Assembly (NCBI GenBank): GCA_021307345.1 | Contig: CP089930.1 | Location: 372,001-436,000 of the forward strand | Length of the DNA stretch: 64,000 nucleotides | Source: Escherichia coli | GTDB lineage: Bacteria > Pseudomonadota > Gammaproteobacteria > Enterobacterales > Enterobacteriaceae | Direction: 5' to 3' | Shown: positions 35,562 to 46,005 of the stretch, piece by piece | Numbering within the stretch: position 1 is the first letter of the stretch | How the letters are laid out: each line of letters opens with the position of its first letter | The notes under the pieces: generated by a model | Told to the model about the DNA's origin: nothing | The model's input: only the letters and a program-made list of their open reading frames with translations | The model's database searches: none | Position numbers and translations under genes: made by a program

Positions 35562-36687
35562 CCCGATCCTTTCCTGGCGTCGCGTGCGGGCGCTGTGCGT
35601 CAAAGAGACGCGGCAGATCATTCGCGATCCAAGTAGCTGGCTGATTGCGGTGGTGATCCCGCTGTTGCTGCTGTTTATTTTTGGTTACGGCATTAACCTC
35701 GACTCCAGCAAGCTGCGCGTCGGGATTTTGCTGGAGCAGCGTAGCGAAGCGGCGCTGGATTTCACCCACACTATGACCGGCTCGCCCTATATTGACGCCA
35801 CCATCAGCGATAACCGTCAGGAACTGATCGCCAAAATGCAGGCGGGGAAAATTCGTGGTCTGGTGGTGATTCCCGTGGATTTCGCCGAACAGATGGAGCG
35901 CGCCAACGCCACCGCGCCGATTCAGGTGATCACCGACGGCAGTGAGCCGAATACCGCTAACTTTGTGCAGGGGTATGTCGAAGGGATCTGGCAGATCTGG
36001 CAAATGCAGCGGGCAGAGGACAACGGGCAGACCTTTGAACCGCTTATCGACGTCCAGACACGCTACTGGTTTAACCCGGCGGCGATAAGCCAGCACTTTA
36101 TTATCCCCGGTGCGGTAACCATTATCATGACGGTCATCGGCGCGATCCTCACCTCGCTGGTGGTGGCGCGGGAGTGGGAGCGCGGCACTATGGAGGCTTT
36201 GCTCTCTACTGAGATTACCCGCACGGAACTGCTGCTGTGTAAGCTGATCCCCTATTATTTCCTCGGTATGCTGGCGATGCTGCTCTGTATGTTGGTGTCG
36301 GTGTTTATTCTCGGCGTACCCTATCGCGGTTCGCTGCTGATCCTGTTTTTTATCACCAGTCTGTTTTTACTCAGTACGCTGGGGATGGGGCTGCTGATTT
36401 CTACGATTACCCGCAACCAGTTCAACGCCGCTCAGGTGGCACTGAACGCCGCTTTCCTGCCGTCGATTATGCTTTCCGGCTTTATATTTCAGATAGACAG
36501 TATGCCAGCGGTGATCCGCGCGGTGACGTACATTATTCCCGCACGTTATTTCGTCAGCACCCTGCAAAGCCTGTTCCTCGCCGGGAATATTCCGGTGGTA
36601 CTGGTGGTAAACGTGCTGTTTTTGATCGCTTCGGCGGTAATGTTTATCGGCCTGACGTGGCTGAAAACCAAACGTCGGCTGGATTAG
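35554..36687 (+). CDS. ybhS: ABC-2 type permease YbhS
   Basis: Inner-membrane permease of 377 residues: one N-terminal membrane helix, a large periplasmic domain (about 50-180) and five C-terminal helices, the ABC2_membrane_3 layout. The start ATG at 35554, after GGAGCATGGCA, overlaps the ybhF end by 8 bases. Paralogue of ybhR; the two are expected to form a heterodimeric channel. Confidence 0.93.
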
Positions 36688-36697
36688 GGAGAAGAGC

Positions 36698-37804
36698 ATG
36701 TTTCATCGCTTATGGACGTTAATCCGCAAAGAATTGCAGTCGCTGCTGCGCGAACCGCAGACGCGAGCGATTCTGATTTTACCCGTGCTTATTCAGGTGA
36801 TCCTGTTCCCGTTTGCCGCCACGCTGGAAGTGACCAACGCCACCATCGCCATCTACGATGAAGATAACGGCGAGCATTCGGTAGAACTTACTCAACGTTT
36901 TGCCCGCGCCAGCGCCTTTACCCATGTGCTGCTGTTGAAAAGTCCGCAGGAGATCCGCCCGACCATCGACACGCAAAAGGCGCTACTGCTGGTGCGTTTC
37001 CCGGCTGACTTCTCACGCAAACTGGATACTTTCCAGACCGCACCGTTGCAGTTAATTCTCGACGGGCGTAACTCCAACAGTGCGCAAATCGCCGCCAACT
37101 ACCTGCAACAGATCGTCAAAAATTATCAGCAGGAGCTGCTGGAAGGAAAACCGAAACCCAACAACAGCGAGCTGGTGGTACGCAACTGGTATAACCCGAA
37201 TCTCGACTACAAATGGTTTGTGGTGCCGTCGCTGATCGCCATGATCACCACTATCGGCGTAATGATCGTCACTTCACTTTCCGTCGCTCGTGAACGTGAA
37301 CAAGGTACGCTCGATCAGCTACTGGTTTCGCCCCTCACCACCTGGCAGATATTCATCGGTAAAGCCGTACCGGCGTTAATTGTCGCCACGTTTCAGGCCA
37401 CCATTGTGCTGGCGATTGGTATCTGGGCGTATCAAATCCCCTTCGCCGGATCGCTGGCGCTGTTCTATTTCACGATGGTGATTTACGGTTTGTCACTGGT
37501 GGGATTCGGTCTGCTGATTTCATCACTCTGTGCAACACAACAGCAGGCGTTTATCGGCGTATTCGTCTTTATGATGCCCGCCATTCTGCTTTCCGGTTAC
37601 GTTTCGCCGGTGGAAAACATGCCGGTGTGGCTGCAAAACCTGACGTGGATTAACCCTATCCGCCACTTTACGGACATTACCAAGCAGATTTATTTGAAGG
37701 ATGCGAGTCTGGATATTGTGTGGAACAGTTTGTGGCCGCTACTGGTGATAACGGCCACGACAGGGTCAGCGGCGTACGCGATGTTTAGACGCAAGGTGAT
37801 GTAA
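36698..37804 (+). CDS. ybhR: ABC-2 type permease YbhR
   Basis: Second permease of the exporter, 368 residues with the same layout as YbhS (N-terminal helix, periplasmic domain, then five helices with the conserved [19 protein letters not shown] loop near residue 200). GGGAGAAG precedes the start. Its last 39 bases overlap the convergent ybhQ. Confidence 0.93.
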   Translation: MFHRLWTLIRKELQSLLREPQTRAILILPVLIQVILFPFAATLEVTNATIAIYDEDNGEHSVELTQRFARASAFTHVLLLKSPQEIRPTIDTQKALLLVRFPADFSRKLDTFQTAPLQLILDGRNSNSAQIAANYLQQIVKNYQQELLEGKPKPNNSELVVRNWYNPNLDYKWFVVPSLIAMITTIGVMIVTSLSVAREREQGTLDQLLVSPLTTWQIFIGKAVPALIVATFQATIVLAIGIWAYQIPFAGSLALFYFTMVIYGLSLVGFGLLISSLCATQQQAFIGVFVFMMPAILLSGYVSPVENMPVWLQNLTWINPIRHFTDITKQIYLKDASLDIVWNSLWPLLVITATTGSAAYAMFRRKVM

Positions 37805-38176
37805 CTTTTTATCTTTCGCCAGTAACGACACCACCGCCGGGCCGGCAAGGATCGCCAGCCCTGCAATTGCCAGCAAATAGTTGTTTTCCAGTACGCGGGA
37901 CAACAGCCACAGCACAATCAGCGCCGCGCCAAAATACCAGGTGGTGGTCAGCTCTTCCAGTACGTCTGCCACCTCGCGCCAGCGTTGTTCGGGGTGGCGC
38001 TGAAACACCAGCATCATCACTACCGTTACGCAATACAGCACGCACAATCCCACGCCGACGTGAACCAGGGTTTTACTCATCCAGCCCACCACCAGCAGCG
38101 CCACTACCAGTAAATGCAACATAATCTGCCAGCAACTTAGGCCAGTTGCGACACGAACACGTTGTTGCCACTTCAT
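37766..38176 (-). CDS. ybhQ: Inner-membrane protein YbhQ
   Basis: A 136-residue membrane protein with four hydrophobic segments and a basic C-terminus ([16 protein letters not shown]), cytoplasmic by the positive-inside rule. No known domain function. Its end overlaps ybhR antisense by 39 bases, so each transcript could affect the other. Divergent from ybhP. Confidence 0.88.
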   Translation of the reverse strand: MKWQQRVRVATGLSCWQIMLHLLVVALLVVGWMSKTLVHVGVGLCVLYCVTVVMMLVFQRHPEQRWREVADVLEELTTTWYFGAALIVLWLLSRVLENNYLLAIAGLAILAGPAVVSLLAKDKKLHHLASKHRVRR

Positions 38177-38308
38177 GGCTTCTCTCCTGAAGAATTTATC
38201 TCTACTAACTCAGAGTACCGAACTTTACGGAAAATTCCGTAAGACCGCACCTTTTTGTGACGCCGACTACACTATTTCAATGAGATAAGAGGCAAAGACA
38301 GGAAAATT

Positions 38309-39070
38309 ATGCCCGATCAAACACAACAATTTTCGTTCAAGGTACTCACCATCAATATTCACAAAGGCTTTACCGCGTTTAACCGACGCTTCATTTTGCC
38401 GGAACTTCGCGACGCCGTGCGCACCGTCAGCGCCGATATTGTTTGCCTGCAGGAAGTGATGGGCGCGCACGAAGTTCATCCGCTGCATGTGGAAAACTGG
38501 CCCGATACCTCGCACTACGAGTTTCTTGCCGACACCATGTGGAGCGATTTTGCCTACGGTCGCAATGCTGTGTATCCAGAAGGGCATCACGGAAACGCGG
38601 TGCTGTCACGCTATCCCATTGAACATTATGAAAATCGTGATGTTTCTGTCGATGGAGCGGAAAAACGTGGCGTACTGTATTGCCGCATTGTGCCACCGGT
38701 GACCGGGAAAGCGATTCATGTGATGTGCGTGCATCTTGGCCTGCGTGAGGCGCACCGTCAGGCGCAGCTTGCGATGCTCGCCGAATGGGTGAACCAGCTT
38801 CCGCCCGACGAACCCGTTTTAGTGGCGGGTGATTTCAACGACTGGCGGCAAAAAGCCAATCATCCCTTAAAAGTACAGGCCGGGTTGGATGAGATATTTA
38901 CCCGCGCCCACGGACGCCCGGCGCGCACGTTTCCAGTGCAATTTCCTCTACTACGTCTGGACAGGATCTATGTCAAAAATGCCAGCGCCAGCGCGCCAAC
39001 CGCGTTGCCGCTGCGGACATGGCGACACCTTTCTGATCATGCCCCTCTAAGTGCGGAGATTCATTTATGA
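38309..39070 (+). CDS. ybhP: Endonuclease/exonuclease/phosphatase-family protein YbhP
   Basis: EEP-fold hydrolase of 253 residues without a signal peptide. Metal-binding motifs are visible: N in LTINIHKG, E in CLQEVMG (near 49), GDFNDW near residue 172 and the final [10 protein letters not shown]. The substrate is unknown; a phosphodiesterase acting on lipid or nucleic acid is possible. Stop overlaps the clsB start by 4 bases, which ties it to phospholipid synthesis. It is encoded ahead of clsB and ybhN in one operon. Confidence 0.93.
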   Translation: MPDQTQQFSFKVLTINIHKGFTAFNRRFILPELRDAVRTVSADIVCLQEVMGAHEVHPLHVENWPDTSHYEFLADTMWSDFAYGRNAVYPEGHHGNAVLSRYPIEHYENRDVSVDGAEKRGVLYCRIVPPVTGKAIHVMCVHLGLREAHRQAQLAMLAEWVNQLPPDEPVLVAGDFNDWRQKANHPLKVQAGLDEIFTRAHGRPARTFPVQFPLLRLDRIYVKNASASAPTALPLRTWRHLSDHAPLSAEIHL

Positions 39071-40308
39071 AATGTAGCTGGCGCGAAGGCAATAAGATCC
39101 AGTTGCTGGAGAACGGCGAGCAATATTATCCCGCTGTATTTAAAGCGATTGGTGAGGCGCAAGAACGCATTATTCTTGAAACGTTTATCTGGTTCGAGGA
39201 TGACGTCGGTAAACAATTACACGCAGCATTGCTGGACGCTGCACGACGCGGGGTTAAAGCGGAAGTCTTGCTGGATGGCTACGGTTCGCCGGATCTCAGC
39301 GATGAGTTTGTCAATGAACTGACGGCGGCTGGCGTGGTGTTTCGTTATTACGATCCCCGCCCTCGCCTGTTCGGTATGCGCACCAATGTGTTTCGCCGGA
39401 TGCATCGCAAAATTGTGGTGATCGACGCACGTATCGCCTTTATTGGCGGGCTGAATTACTCCGCCGAGCATATGTCCAGCTACGGTCCAGAGGCTAAACA
39501 GGATTACGCGGTACGCCTCGAAGGGCCGATTGTCGAAGATATTCTCCAGTTTGAGCTGGAAAACCTGCCAGGACAGAGCGCGGCACGACGCTGGTGGCGA
39601 CGTCATCACAAAGCGGAAGAGAACCGCCAGCCGGGAGAAGCGCAGGTATTGCTGGTCTGGCGCGATAACGAAGAACATCGCGATGATATCGAACGTCACT
39701 ATCTGAAAATGCTCACTCAGGCGCGGCGGGAAGTGATTATCGCCAACGCCTACTTCTTCCCCGGCTATCGATTTTTGCACGCCTTGCGTAAAGCGGCACG
39801 GCGCGGGGTGCGGATCAAACTGATTATTCAGGGTGAACCGGATATGCCTATTGTCAGAGTCGGCGCGCGCTTGCTGTATAACTATCTGGTTAAAGGCGGC
39901 GTTCAGGTGTTTGAATATCGCCGCCGCCCGCTCCACGGCAAAGTGGCATTGATGGACGATCACTGGGCGACGGTGGGCTCCAGTAACCTCGATCCGCTCA
40001 GTTTGTCGCTGAATCTTGAAGCAAACGTTATTATCCACGATCGTCATTTTAACCAGACGCTACGCGACAATCTGAATGGCATCATCGCCGCTGACTGCCA
40101 GCAGGTAGATGAAACCATGCTGCCAAAACGCACCTGGTGGAACCTGACCAAAAGCGTGCTGGCATTCCACTTTTTACGCCATTTCCCGGCACTGGTGGGC
40201 TGGCTTCCGGCGCACACGCCACGTCTGGCGCAAGTTGATCCGCCCGCGCAGCCGGCAATGGAAACTCAGGATCGGGTAGAAACTGAAAATACGGGGGTGA
40301 AACCCTGA
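39067..40308 (+). CDS. clsB: Cardiolipin synthase B (ClsB/YbhO)
   Basis: Phospholipase-D-superfamily enzyme of 413 residues that makes cardiolipin, and can make phosphatidylglycerol with YbhN-linked chemistry reported in E. coli. The two HKD motifs are H113-R-K-IVVID and H290-G-K-VALMD, each followed by a GG/GS-N stretch. No membrane segments at the N-terminus. The last codon overlaps the first of ybhN. Confidence 0.96.
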   Translation: MKCSWREGNKIQLLENGEQYYPAVFKAIGEAQERIILETFIWFEDDVGKQLHAALLDAARRGVKAEVLLDGYGSPDLSDEFVNELTAAGVVFRYYDPRPRLFGMRTNVFRRMHRKIVVIDARIAFIGGLNYSAEHMSSYGPEAKQDYAVRLEGPIVEDILQFELENLPGQSAARRWWRRHHKAEENRQPGEAQVLLVWRDNEEHRDDIERHYLKMLTQARREVIIANAYFFPGYRFLHALRKAARRGVRIKLIIQGEPDMPIVRVGARLLYNYLVKGGVQVFEYRRRPLHGKVALMDDHWATVGSSNLDPLSLSLNLEANVIIHDRHFNQTLRDNLNGIIAADCQQVDETMLPKRTWWNLTKSVLAFHFLRHFPALVGWLPAHTPRLAQVDPPAQPAMETQDRVETENTGVKP

Positions 40309-41264
40309 TGAGTAAATCACACCCGCGCTGGCGCTTAGTAAAGAAGATCCTCACCTGGCTGTTTTTTATCGCGGTGATTGTGTTGCTGGTGGTCTACGCC
40401 AAAAAGGTGGACTGGGAAGAGGTCTGGAAGGTCATCCGTGACTACAATCGCGTTGCGCTGCTCAGTGCGGTTGGGCTGGTGGTCGTCAGCTATCTGATTT
40501 ACGGCTGCTATGACCTGCTTGCTCGCTCTTACTGCGGTCATAAACTGGCGAAGCGCCAGGTGATGCTGGTGTCGTTTATCTGCTACGCCTTCAACCTGAC
40601 GCTTAGTACCTGGGTTGGCGGCATTGGTATGCGCTATCGTCTTTACTCCCGCCTGGGATTACCGGGTAGCACTATTACACGGATTTTCTCGCTGAGTATT
40701 ACCACCAACTGGCTGGGCTATATTTTGCTGGCGGGGATTATCTTTACCGCAGGCGTGGTGGAGCTGCCGGACCACTGGTATGTCGATCAAACCACGCTGC
40801 GTATTCTCGGCATTGGCTTACTGATGATTATCGCGGTTTATTTGTGGTTTTGCGCTTTCGCGAAGCACCGCCATATGACCATCAAAGGACAAAAGCTGGT
40901 GCTGCCTTCATGGAAATTCGCCCTCGCCCAGATGCTGATTTCCAGCGTTAACTGGATGGTAATGGGAGCGATTATCTGGCTGTTACTCGGTCAAAGCGTG
41001 AACTATTTCTTTGTACTGGGCGTGTTGCTGGTTAGTAGTATTGCTGGCGTCATCGTGCATATTCCGGCGGGAATTGGTGTGCTGGAAGCGGTATTTATCG
41101 CGCTACTGGCTGGGGAGCATACCTCCAAAGGTACAATTATCGCCGCCCTACTCGCTTACCGTGTGCTGTATTACTTTATCCCACTGCTGCTGGCGCTGAT
41201 CTGTTACCTGCTACTGGAAAGTCAGGCGAAGAAGCTACGGGCGAAAAATGAAGCGGCGATGTGA
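40308..41264 (+). CDS. ybhN: Inner-membrane protein YbhN (UPF0104, LPG-synthase-TM-like)
   Basis: A 318-residue protein with about eight membrane segments, similar to the flippase-like membrane part of lysylphosphatidylglycerol synthases. It starts with a basic cytoplasmic segment ([13 protein letters not shown]). Close coupling with clsB (1-base overlap) supports a role in phospholipid movement or synthesis. Function not established. Confidence 0.92.
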   Translation: MSKSHPRWRLVKKILTWLFFIAVIVLLVVYAKKVDWEEVWKVIRDYNRVALLSAVGLVVVSYLIYGCYDLLARSYCGHKLAKRQVMLVSFICYAFNLTLSTWVGGIGMRYRLYSRLGLPGSTITRIFSLSITTNWLGYILLAGIIFTAGVVELPDHWYVDQTTLRILGIGLLMIIAVYLWFCAFAKHRHMTIKGQKLVLPSWKFALAQMLISSVNWMVMGAIIWLLLGQSVNYFFVLGVLLVSSIAGVIVHIPAGIGVLEAVFIALLAGEHTSKGTIIAALLAYRVLYYFIPLLLALICYLLLESQAKKLRAKNEAAM

Positions 41265-41315
41265 TGTTTAGTTAAGTTCTTTGGTTTGTGCAGATTGTTA
41301 GCAACGTGCTATTTG

Positions 41316-41354
41316 TTCATGGCGGATGCGGCGTGAACGCCTTACCCGCCCTAC
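41316..41354. repeat. REP element after ybhN
   Basis: GGCGGATGCGGCGTGAACGC followed by CTTACCCGCCCTAC is a REP. Its left flank (CAGATTGTTAGCAACGTGCT) resembles that of the extended repeats at 5880 and 48328, but the right part is missing. Confidence 0.7.
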
Positions 41355-41483
41355 ACAACTAATGCTTTCCTGCATTCTGATACGCTACAGCCCTTTAACA
41401 AAGTATGTTTTACGCCAGAGTAATGTTTGTTGTTTCCTTAATAATCATCAGGGGACATCTGGCGATGTCCTCTCAGCATAAAA

Positions 41484-43145
41484 TTACAGCGGATTCGGAC
41501 TGGCTTCGCGATAAGAAACCTTTTTCTTCGGTGATGTAAAGGTGTCTCGCAGATCTTTATATTCATATATTTTAGCTCGGGTGCCATCCGTTACTGGAAT
41601 AGAGGAGTGCGGACGATAACACTGAGATAATGGCGAATTGCAATGCTCTTCGTGGGTAGAGATGCCCAGCCAGTCAAGAATCATCGCATAGTTATTAAGC
41701 AATGAATAAACTTCTTGAATGTGTCCAAGTTTACGCGGTTGACTGGCGATAGCAGCCTGGCTATACCAGATAAATTGCGGTACATCGTAGGCTTCTTTAC
41801 TGGGAGTATCTGCGGCGTGCATATAATACGATGGAATATTGGGATTTTTCTCCAGACCGTGGTCAGAAAAATAGAGTAATGAGGATTTACTTCCCTCCAG
41901 TCTTTTCATGATTTCGCCAATGATGTAATCGGTAAATCGTATGGAGTTGTTGTAGCAATCCTCGTATTTATCCCCAGTTTTAATTTTATCTGCCCATTCA
42001 GGGTAGCGTGTACAGGCAATTTCATGGCTACCATTACCATGTAGCAGTATTAATTTCTTACCCTTGACTTTTAATGCTTCATCCAACAACGGCAGAAGGC
42101 TATCATCGTATTCCTCGCTTACCCAATGTGTATTATTACTGGAACGACCAATGAGCGTAATATAGTTATTATGCTTCCCGGACATACCCACGGTACTTAA
42201 CCAGGTAGTCTGATACCCCACTTTATTAGCTACGGCAATAACATTATTTGATAAGTCCGCAGTGGTAAAACTTTCTGTTGTCGCTTTACTAAGGATCATC
42301 GGAACAGAAGTTACTGTTGCCGCCGCTGGGGAAACCGCATTATCAAAGATAAGCGCCTGTGGTCCAATCTCATTTTGTACAGGCGTTGTATTGATACCAA
42401 AGCCATACAAACTCATATTACTGCGCCGTACAGACTCCCCTACGATAATAACATAATTTTCAATATCCGTTTCTTTAGCAATCAATCCCGGTAAATCCAC
42501 ATCAATTTGTTTTATTTCTCTGGCAAAAGAAATATCTCGATAAGCAATAATAAAATCGGCAGCGGTATAAAATGGTGTAAATCTTAACACCCTGGAGCTT
42601 AATGGAGAGTATCCTCCAAGACCATCTTTTTTCTGTTTACTCCATTGATTGTAACTAAACCATGAGATAAATATTAATAGTATCACCAGTGATGCACATT
42701 GAACCTTAGTAGACACACACTTAACGCCCATGGGTATAGAAAAATAAGTCAGCAAGAAATAAACAACACATACTGGCATCCAGGATAGATATAACCCCGA
42801 CATTGCTTTCACTTCAGACCAGTGGGTTTCCATGATACTCATTGCAAAGATAATATTAAATTCACTTTGATAAATTTGCCATGTACAAAGCGCGACCATA
42901 AAATTAATGGTCAATAATAGTGACACACTCAATGCCACTATTTTCCCAACAAATAATCGATAACACCCTGTCAAACACAGGATGATTAGCAAGTTGCAGA
43001 TACCGACGCGCAGGATAACTCTCAATGGCTGTAAAAAATAAACAGGCCAAAGCTGGAGTAATACAGACACAAGTAGCAATGCGATGAAAATGTATTTTTT
43101 TGACTGCCGAGGATAAGCCGTTATCGATGGTAATACGAAAGACAT
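41484..43145 (-). CDS. Phosphoethanolamine-transferase-like membrane protein (accessory gene)
   Basis: An alkaline-phosphatase-fold membrane protein of 553 residues that I do not recognise as a named gene. Five or so membrane segments occupy residues ~15-170, followed by a periplasmic domain with the family motifs: IIVGESVRRSNMSLYG, the nucleophile region AAATVTSVPMIL, LLHGNGSHEIACTRYP and LLYFSDHGLE. This matches EptA/CptA/OpgE-type transferases; lipid A, LPS core or glucan as the acceptor is a guess. ATG 43145 is chosen because AGGG precedes it; the longer frame from 43160 has no ribosome-binding site. It is clearly more AT-rich than its neighbours and sits where K-12 has ybhM (from memory), suggesting horizontal gain with replacement. 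Confidence 0.85.
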   Translation of the reverse strand: MSFVLPSITAYPRQSKKYIFIALLLVSVLLQLWPVYFLQPLRVILRVGICNLLIILCLTGCYRLFVGKIVALSVSLLLTINFMVALCTWQIYQSEFNIIFAMSIMETHWSEVKAMSGLYLSWMPVCVVYFLLTYFSIPMGVKCVSTKVQCASLVILLIFISWFSYNQWSKQKKDGLGGYSPLSSRVLRFTPFYTAADFIIAYRDISFAREIKQIDVDLPGLIAKETDIENYVIIVGESVRRSNMSLYGFGINTTPVQNEIGPQALIFDNAVSPAAATVTSVPMILSKATTESFTTADLSNNVIAVANKVGYQTTWLSTVGMSGKHNNYITLIGRSSNNTHWVSEEYDDSLLPLLDEALKVKGKKLILLHGNGSHEIACTRYPEWADKIKTGDKYEDCYNNSIRFTDYIIGEIMKRLEGSKSSLLYFSDHGLEKNPNIPSYYMHAADTPSKEAYDVPQFIWYSQAAIASQPRKLGHIQEVYSLLNNYAMILDWLGISTHEEHCNSPLSQCYRPHSSIPVTDGTRAKIYEYKDLRDTFTSPKKKVSYREASPNPL

Positions 43146-43325
43146 AGAACCCTGACCCATTTATTATATGAATATATATTTAAAAATTAATCCCATTGAA
43201 ATATATTATCAGCAGATGATTGATTTTTACCCGCAAGCATTTATTTAACAGATGAATATCGCCAGCCATTAATAAAACCGTAGGATTGTACTCTATTTTC
43301 TTTTAGGTATACCAGATTTATAAAA

Positions 43326-43407
43326 ATGCATCATATGCATAGATATAATCAATGTGAATTATATCTTTATGTCTATTTTTTAAATATATACTTATTATCG
43401 AATAGAC
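43326..43407. repeat. Cluster of inverted repeats upstream of the accessory gene
   Basis: Three inverted repeats stand close together in AT-rich DNA: ATGCA-TCATA-TGCAT (43326-43340), AGATATAAT-N8-ATTATATCT (43341-43366) and GTCTATT...AATAGAC (43371-43407). They lie about 180-260 bases upstream of the transferase gene. The whole 43146-43410 interval has no supportable reading frame. Confidence 0.45.
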
Positions 43408-43409
43408 AA

Positions 43410-43441
43410 AAAAATCCCGGTGTCGTTCCGGGATTTTTATA
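43410..43441 (-). terminator. Intrinsic terminator of ybhL
   Basis: On the minus strand AAATCCCGG / CCGGGATTT arms with a 7-base loop followed by a T run (read as AAAAAAA on the + strand), 10 bases after the ybhL stop. Confidence 0.85.
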
Positions 43442-43451
43442 AGAAATGCGT

Positions 43452-44156
43452 TTAACGGCGGTTACCGAATATCCGCAGCAACATCAGGAACAGGTTGATG
43501 AAGTCCAGATACAACGTTAAGGCGCCAAGAATGGAATATTTACGCAGGTTCGACGTGTCGCGGGTATCAATCTGTTCACCCATATTTTTCAGTTTCTGAG
43601 TGTCATACGCCGTCAGTCCAACAAAGACAATCACGCCGATGTAGGTGACTGCCCACATTAATGCTTCGCTTTTCAGCCAGAAGTTCACCAGAGAGGCTAT
43701 GACGATACCAATTAATGCCATAAATAGCATATTGCCGAAGCCACTTAAATCGCGTTTCGTGGTGTAACCATACAGACTCATCGCGCCGAACATCCCGGCG
43801 GTGACAACGAAGGTACTGGCAATAGAGGCGGCAGTGTAGACAATGAAAATACTGGAGAGCGTTAAGCCCGTTAGCGCCGAATAAAGCATAAAGAGCATCG
43901 TCGTTACGCCCGCGCTGAGTTTTTGAATCATCGCTGATAACACGATAACCAGAGCTAATTGCGCGATTATCAAACCGATTAAGAAGACACGGTTAGTGAA
44001 TAGCAGCTCCATAACGGCAGCAGAGTTGGCTGCATACCAGGCAACAAATGCGGTCAGTAACAAACCAACTGTCATCCAGCCATAGACTTGCGCCATATAG
44101 GTTTGCAAGCCAGCACGGGGTTGTACGATTGAATCTGAACGTGGGAATCTGTCCAT
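43452..44156 (-). CDS. ybhL: BAX-inhibitor-1-family membrane protein YbhL
   Basis: Inner-membrane protein of 234 residues with seven hydrophobic segments, a member of the Bax inhibitor-1/YccA family (TMBIM type). Family members act as pH-sensitive calcium leaks or bind FtsH. The conserved C-terminal AYDTQKLKNMG and SILGALTLYLDFINLFLMLLRIF segments are intact. AGGAGAAAG precedes the start. Confidence 0.93.
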   Translation of the reverse strand: MDRFPRSDSIVQPRAGLQTYMAQVYGWMTVGLLLTAFVAWYAANSAAVMELLFTNRVFLIGLIIAQLALVIVLSAMIQKLSAGVTTMLFMLYSALTGLTLSSIFIVYTAASIASTFVVTAGMFGAMSLYGYTTKRDLSGFGNMLFMALIGIVIASLVNFWLKSEALMWAVTYIGVIVFVGLTAYDTQKLKNMGEQIDTRDTSNLRKYSILGALTLYLDFINLFLMLLRIFGNRR

Positions 44157-44252
44157 GACTTTCTCCTGAAGATATAAGGAATATCTAAAGGATACTGCAA
44201 ATGATGAGGGTGTGCATCGACGCAGCGTAAACGCATGTACTGAGCGGTGAAA

Positions 44253-44285
44253 TTGCCGGACGCAGCGGTGCCTTATCCGGCCAAC
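44253..44285. repeat. REP element between ybhL and moaE
   Basis: TTGCCGGACGCAGCGGTGCC followed by TTATCCGGCCAAC, a single REP just beyond the moaE stop. Confidence 0.7.
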
Positions 44286-44291
44286 AAAAAA

Positions 44292-44744
44292 CTACCAGCG
44301 TTTCGCCGCCTGCTGATCGCTCTCCCGAGCTTCGACCCAGCGATCACCTTCCGGCGTGGCTTCGCGCTTCCAGAACGGTGCGCGGGTTTTGAGATAGTCC
44401 ATAATAAACTGCCCGGCTTCAAACGCGCTGCTACGATGCGCGCTGGTGACCCCGACAAATACGATTTCATCGCCCGGCCATAATTCGCCAATGCGATGAA
44501 TCACCGTGACTCTCCCCAGCGACCAGCGGTTACGCGCCTCATCCACGATTTCCGCCAGTGCTTTTTCCGTCATCCCCGGATAGTGTTCGAGGGTTAATGC
44601 TTTGACGCTGTCGCCCAGATTATGGTTGCGCACCTTACCGGTAAACGTGACCACTGCACCATCTTCGTCACGCTCAGCCAGCCACGGGTACTCTTCCCCA
44701 ACGCTAAAAGGCTGAGGTCCGACAACAATTTTGGTTTCTGCCAT
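44292..44744 (-). CDS. moaE: Molybdopterin synthase large subunit MoaE
   Basis: Catalytic subunit (150 residues) that, with two MoaD, turns cyclic pyranopterin monophosphate into molybdopterin by inserting two sulfurs. Signature regions are GAVVTFTGKVRNHNLGD near residue 35 and the lysine-bearing TRAPFWKREATPEGDRWVEA near residue 118. Last gene of moaABCDE, one base after moaD. Confidence 0.97.
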   Translation of the reverse strand: MAETKIVVGPQPFSVGEEYPWLAERDEDGAVVTFTGKVRNHNLGDSVKALTLEHYPGMTEKALAEIVDEARNRWSLGRVTVIHRIGELWPGDEIVFVGVTSAHRSSAFEAGQFIMDYLKTRAPFWKREATPEGDRWVEARESDQQAAKRW

Positions 44745-44745
44745 C

Positions 44746-44991
44746 TTAACCTCCGGTTACCGGCGGGAAGAAAGCAACTTCGTCGCCGTCAGTCAGCGGA
44801 TGGTCAAAACTCACCAGCGTCTGGTTGACAGCAGCCAGCAATTTGCCATCTTCCAGCGCCAGCGCCCAGCGATCGCTCTGCGCTGCCAGGTGTTGGCGTA
44901 ATGCTTCTACGGTTGAGAAATCCGCAGCCACTTCGGTTGCATCCGTTCCTACCAACTCGCGCACCTGAGCGAAAAAAAGAACTTTAATCAT
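44746..44991 (-). CDS. moaD: Molybdopterin synthase small subunit MoaD
   Basis: Ubiquitin-fold sulfur carrier of 81 residues ending in the Gly-Gly tail (FFPPVTGG) that carries the thiocarboxylate. The ATG at 44991 gives the normal length and overlaps the moaC stop by 8 bases; longer in-frame starts lie within moaC. Confidence 0.97.
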   Translation of the reverse strand: MIKVLFFAQVRELVGTDATEVAADFSTVEALRQHLAAQSDRWALALEDGKLLAAVNQTLVSFDHPLTDGDEVAFFPPVTGG

Positions 44992-45469
44992 CCGCTTCCA
45001 CCTTAAAATCACCCGACTTGCCGCCGCTCTTCGCCAGCAAACGTACCGGACCAATCACCATATCTTTTTGCACCGCTTTGCACATGTCATAAATGGTCAG
45101 CGCCGCCACGGAGGCTGCGATTAATGCTTCCATTTCGACACCCGTTTTCCCTGTCAGGCGGCAAAGCGTTTCAATTCGTACCCGATTATGTTCCGGCTCA
45201 GCCTGTAAATTGACTTCAACTTTGCTGAGCATCAGCGGATGACAAAGCGGGATCAGATCCCAGGTGCGTTTTGCCGCCTGAATACCGGCAATGCGCGCAG
45301 TGGCAAATACGTCGCCTTTGTGATGGCGACCATCAATGATCATCGCCAGCGTCTCACTGCGCATGGTGACAAAGGCTTCGGCGCGCGCTTCACGCACAGT
45401 TTCCGCTTTGGCGGAGACATCCACCATGTGCGCTTCGCCAGCGGCGTTGATATGGGTCAGTTGCGACAT
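44984..45469 (-). CDS. moaC: Cyclic pyranopterin monophosphate synthase MoaC
   Basis: Second enzyme of molybdopterin synthesis, 161 residues; converts the MoaA product 3',8-cyclo-GTP to cyclic pyranopterin monophosphate. Conserved [15 protein letters not shown] (near 73-87), [23 protein letters not shown] (near 110-132) and KSGGKSGDF at the C-terminus. Two bases separate it from moaB. Confidence 0.97.
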   Translation of the reverse strand: MSQLTHINAAGEAHMVDVSAKAETVREARAEAFVTMRSETLAMIIDGRHHKGDVFATARIAGIQAAKRTWDLIPLCHPLMLSKVEVNLQAEPEHNRVRIETLCRLTGKTGVEMEALIAASVAALTIYDMCKAVQKDMVIGPVRLLAKSGGKSGDFKVEADD

Positions 45470-45471
45470 AC

Positions 45472-45984
45472 TTATTTCTTCAAATGTGGATGGAAATTGC
45501 ACGGACGCGTACGGGCATCCAGCTGCGGGGCGATGATATTTTCCCAGGCGGTGCGGCACGCTTTAGTCGAGCCGGGCATCGCGAAAATCAGCGTTTTGTT
45601 AGCAACACCCGCCACCGCACGAGATTGCAGGGTTGCGGTGCCAATCTCTTCGAACGACAGCATACGGAACACTTCGCCGAAGCCTTCGACTTCACGATCG
45701 AACAGCGGCAACAGTGCTTCTGGCGCCTGATCGCCTTCTGTCAGGCCAGTACCACCTGTAATCAGCACCACTTGTACATCGTCGCTGGCGATCCACGCAG
45801 ATACCTGAGCGCGAATGGCGTAGCGGTTTTCTTTGACAATGGCTTTATCGACAACGTGATGGCCTGCTTCCTGCGCCGAGTCGCGCAGATAGTGACCGGA
45901 GGTATCGTCTTCTTCACCGCGACGATTAGAAACCGTAAGAATAGCAATACGGGTCGGGATAAATTCAGTGCTTACCTGACTCAT
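45472..45984 (-). CDS. moaB: Molybdopterin-adenylyltransferase-like protein MoaB
   Basis: MogA/MoaB-family protein of 170 residues binding molybdopterin. The motif [15 protein letters not shown] (near 75-90) and the [15 protein letters not shown] segment are typical. In E. coli it is dispensable and its enzymatic role is uncertain, although homologues adenylylate molybdopterin. Lies between moaA (21 bp) and moaC. Confidence 0.96.
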   Translation of the reverse strand: MSQVSTEFIPTRIAILTVSNRRGEEDDTSGHYLRDSAQEAGHHVVDKAIVKENRYAIRAQVSAWIASDDVQVVLITGGTGLTEGDQAPEALLPLFDREVEGFGEVFRMLSFEEIGTATLQSRAVAGVANKTLIFAMPGSTKACRTAWENIIAPQLDARTRPCNFHPHLKK

Positions 45985-46005
45985 CTGATCTCTCCTTTTG
46001 ACGTT

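Noticed and set aside
39217-40047. 276-codon frame antisense to clsB
   Set aside because: Shadow of a well conserved gene, no family resemblance and no expression signals.
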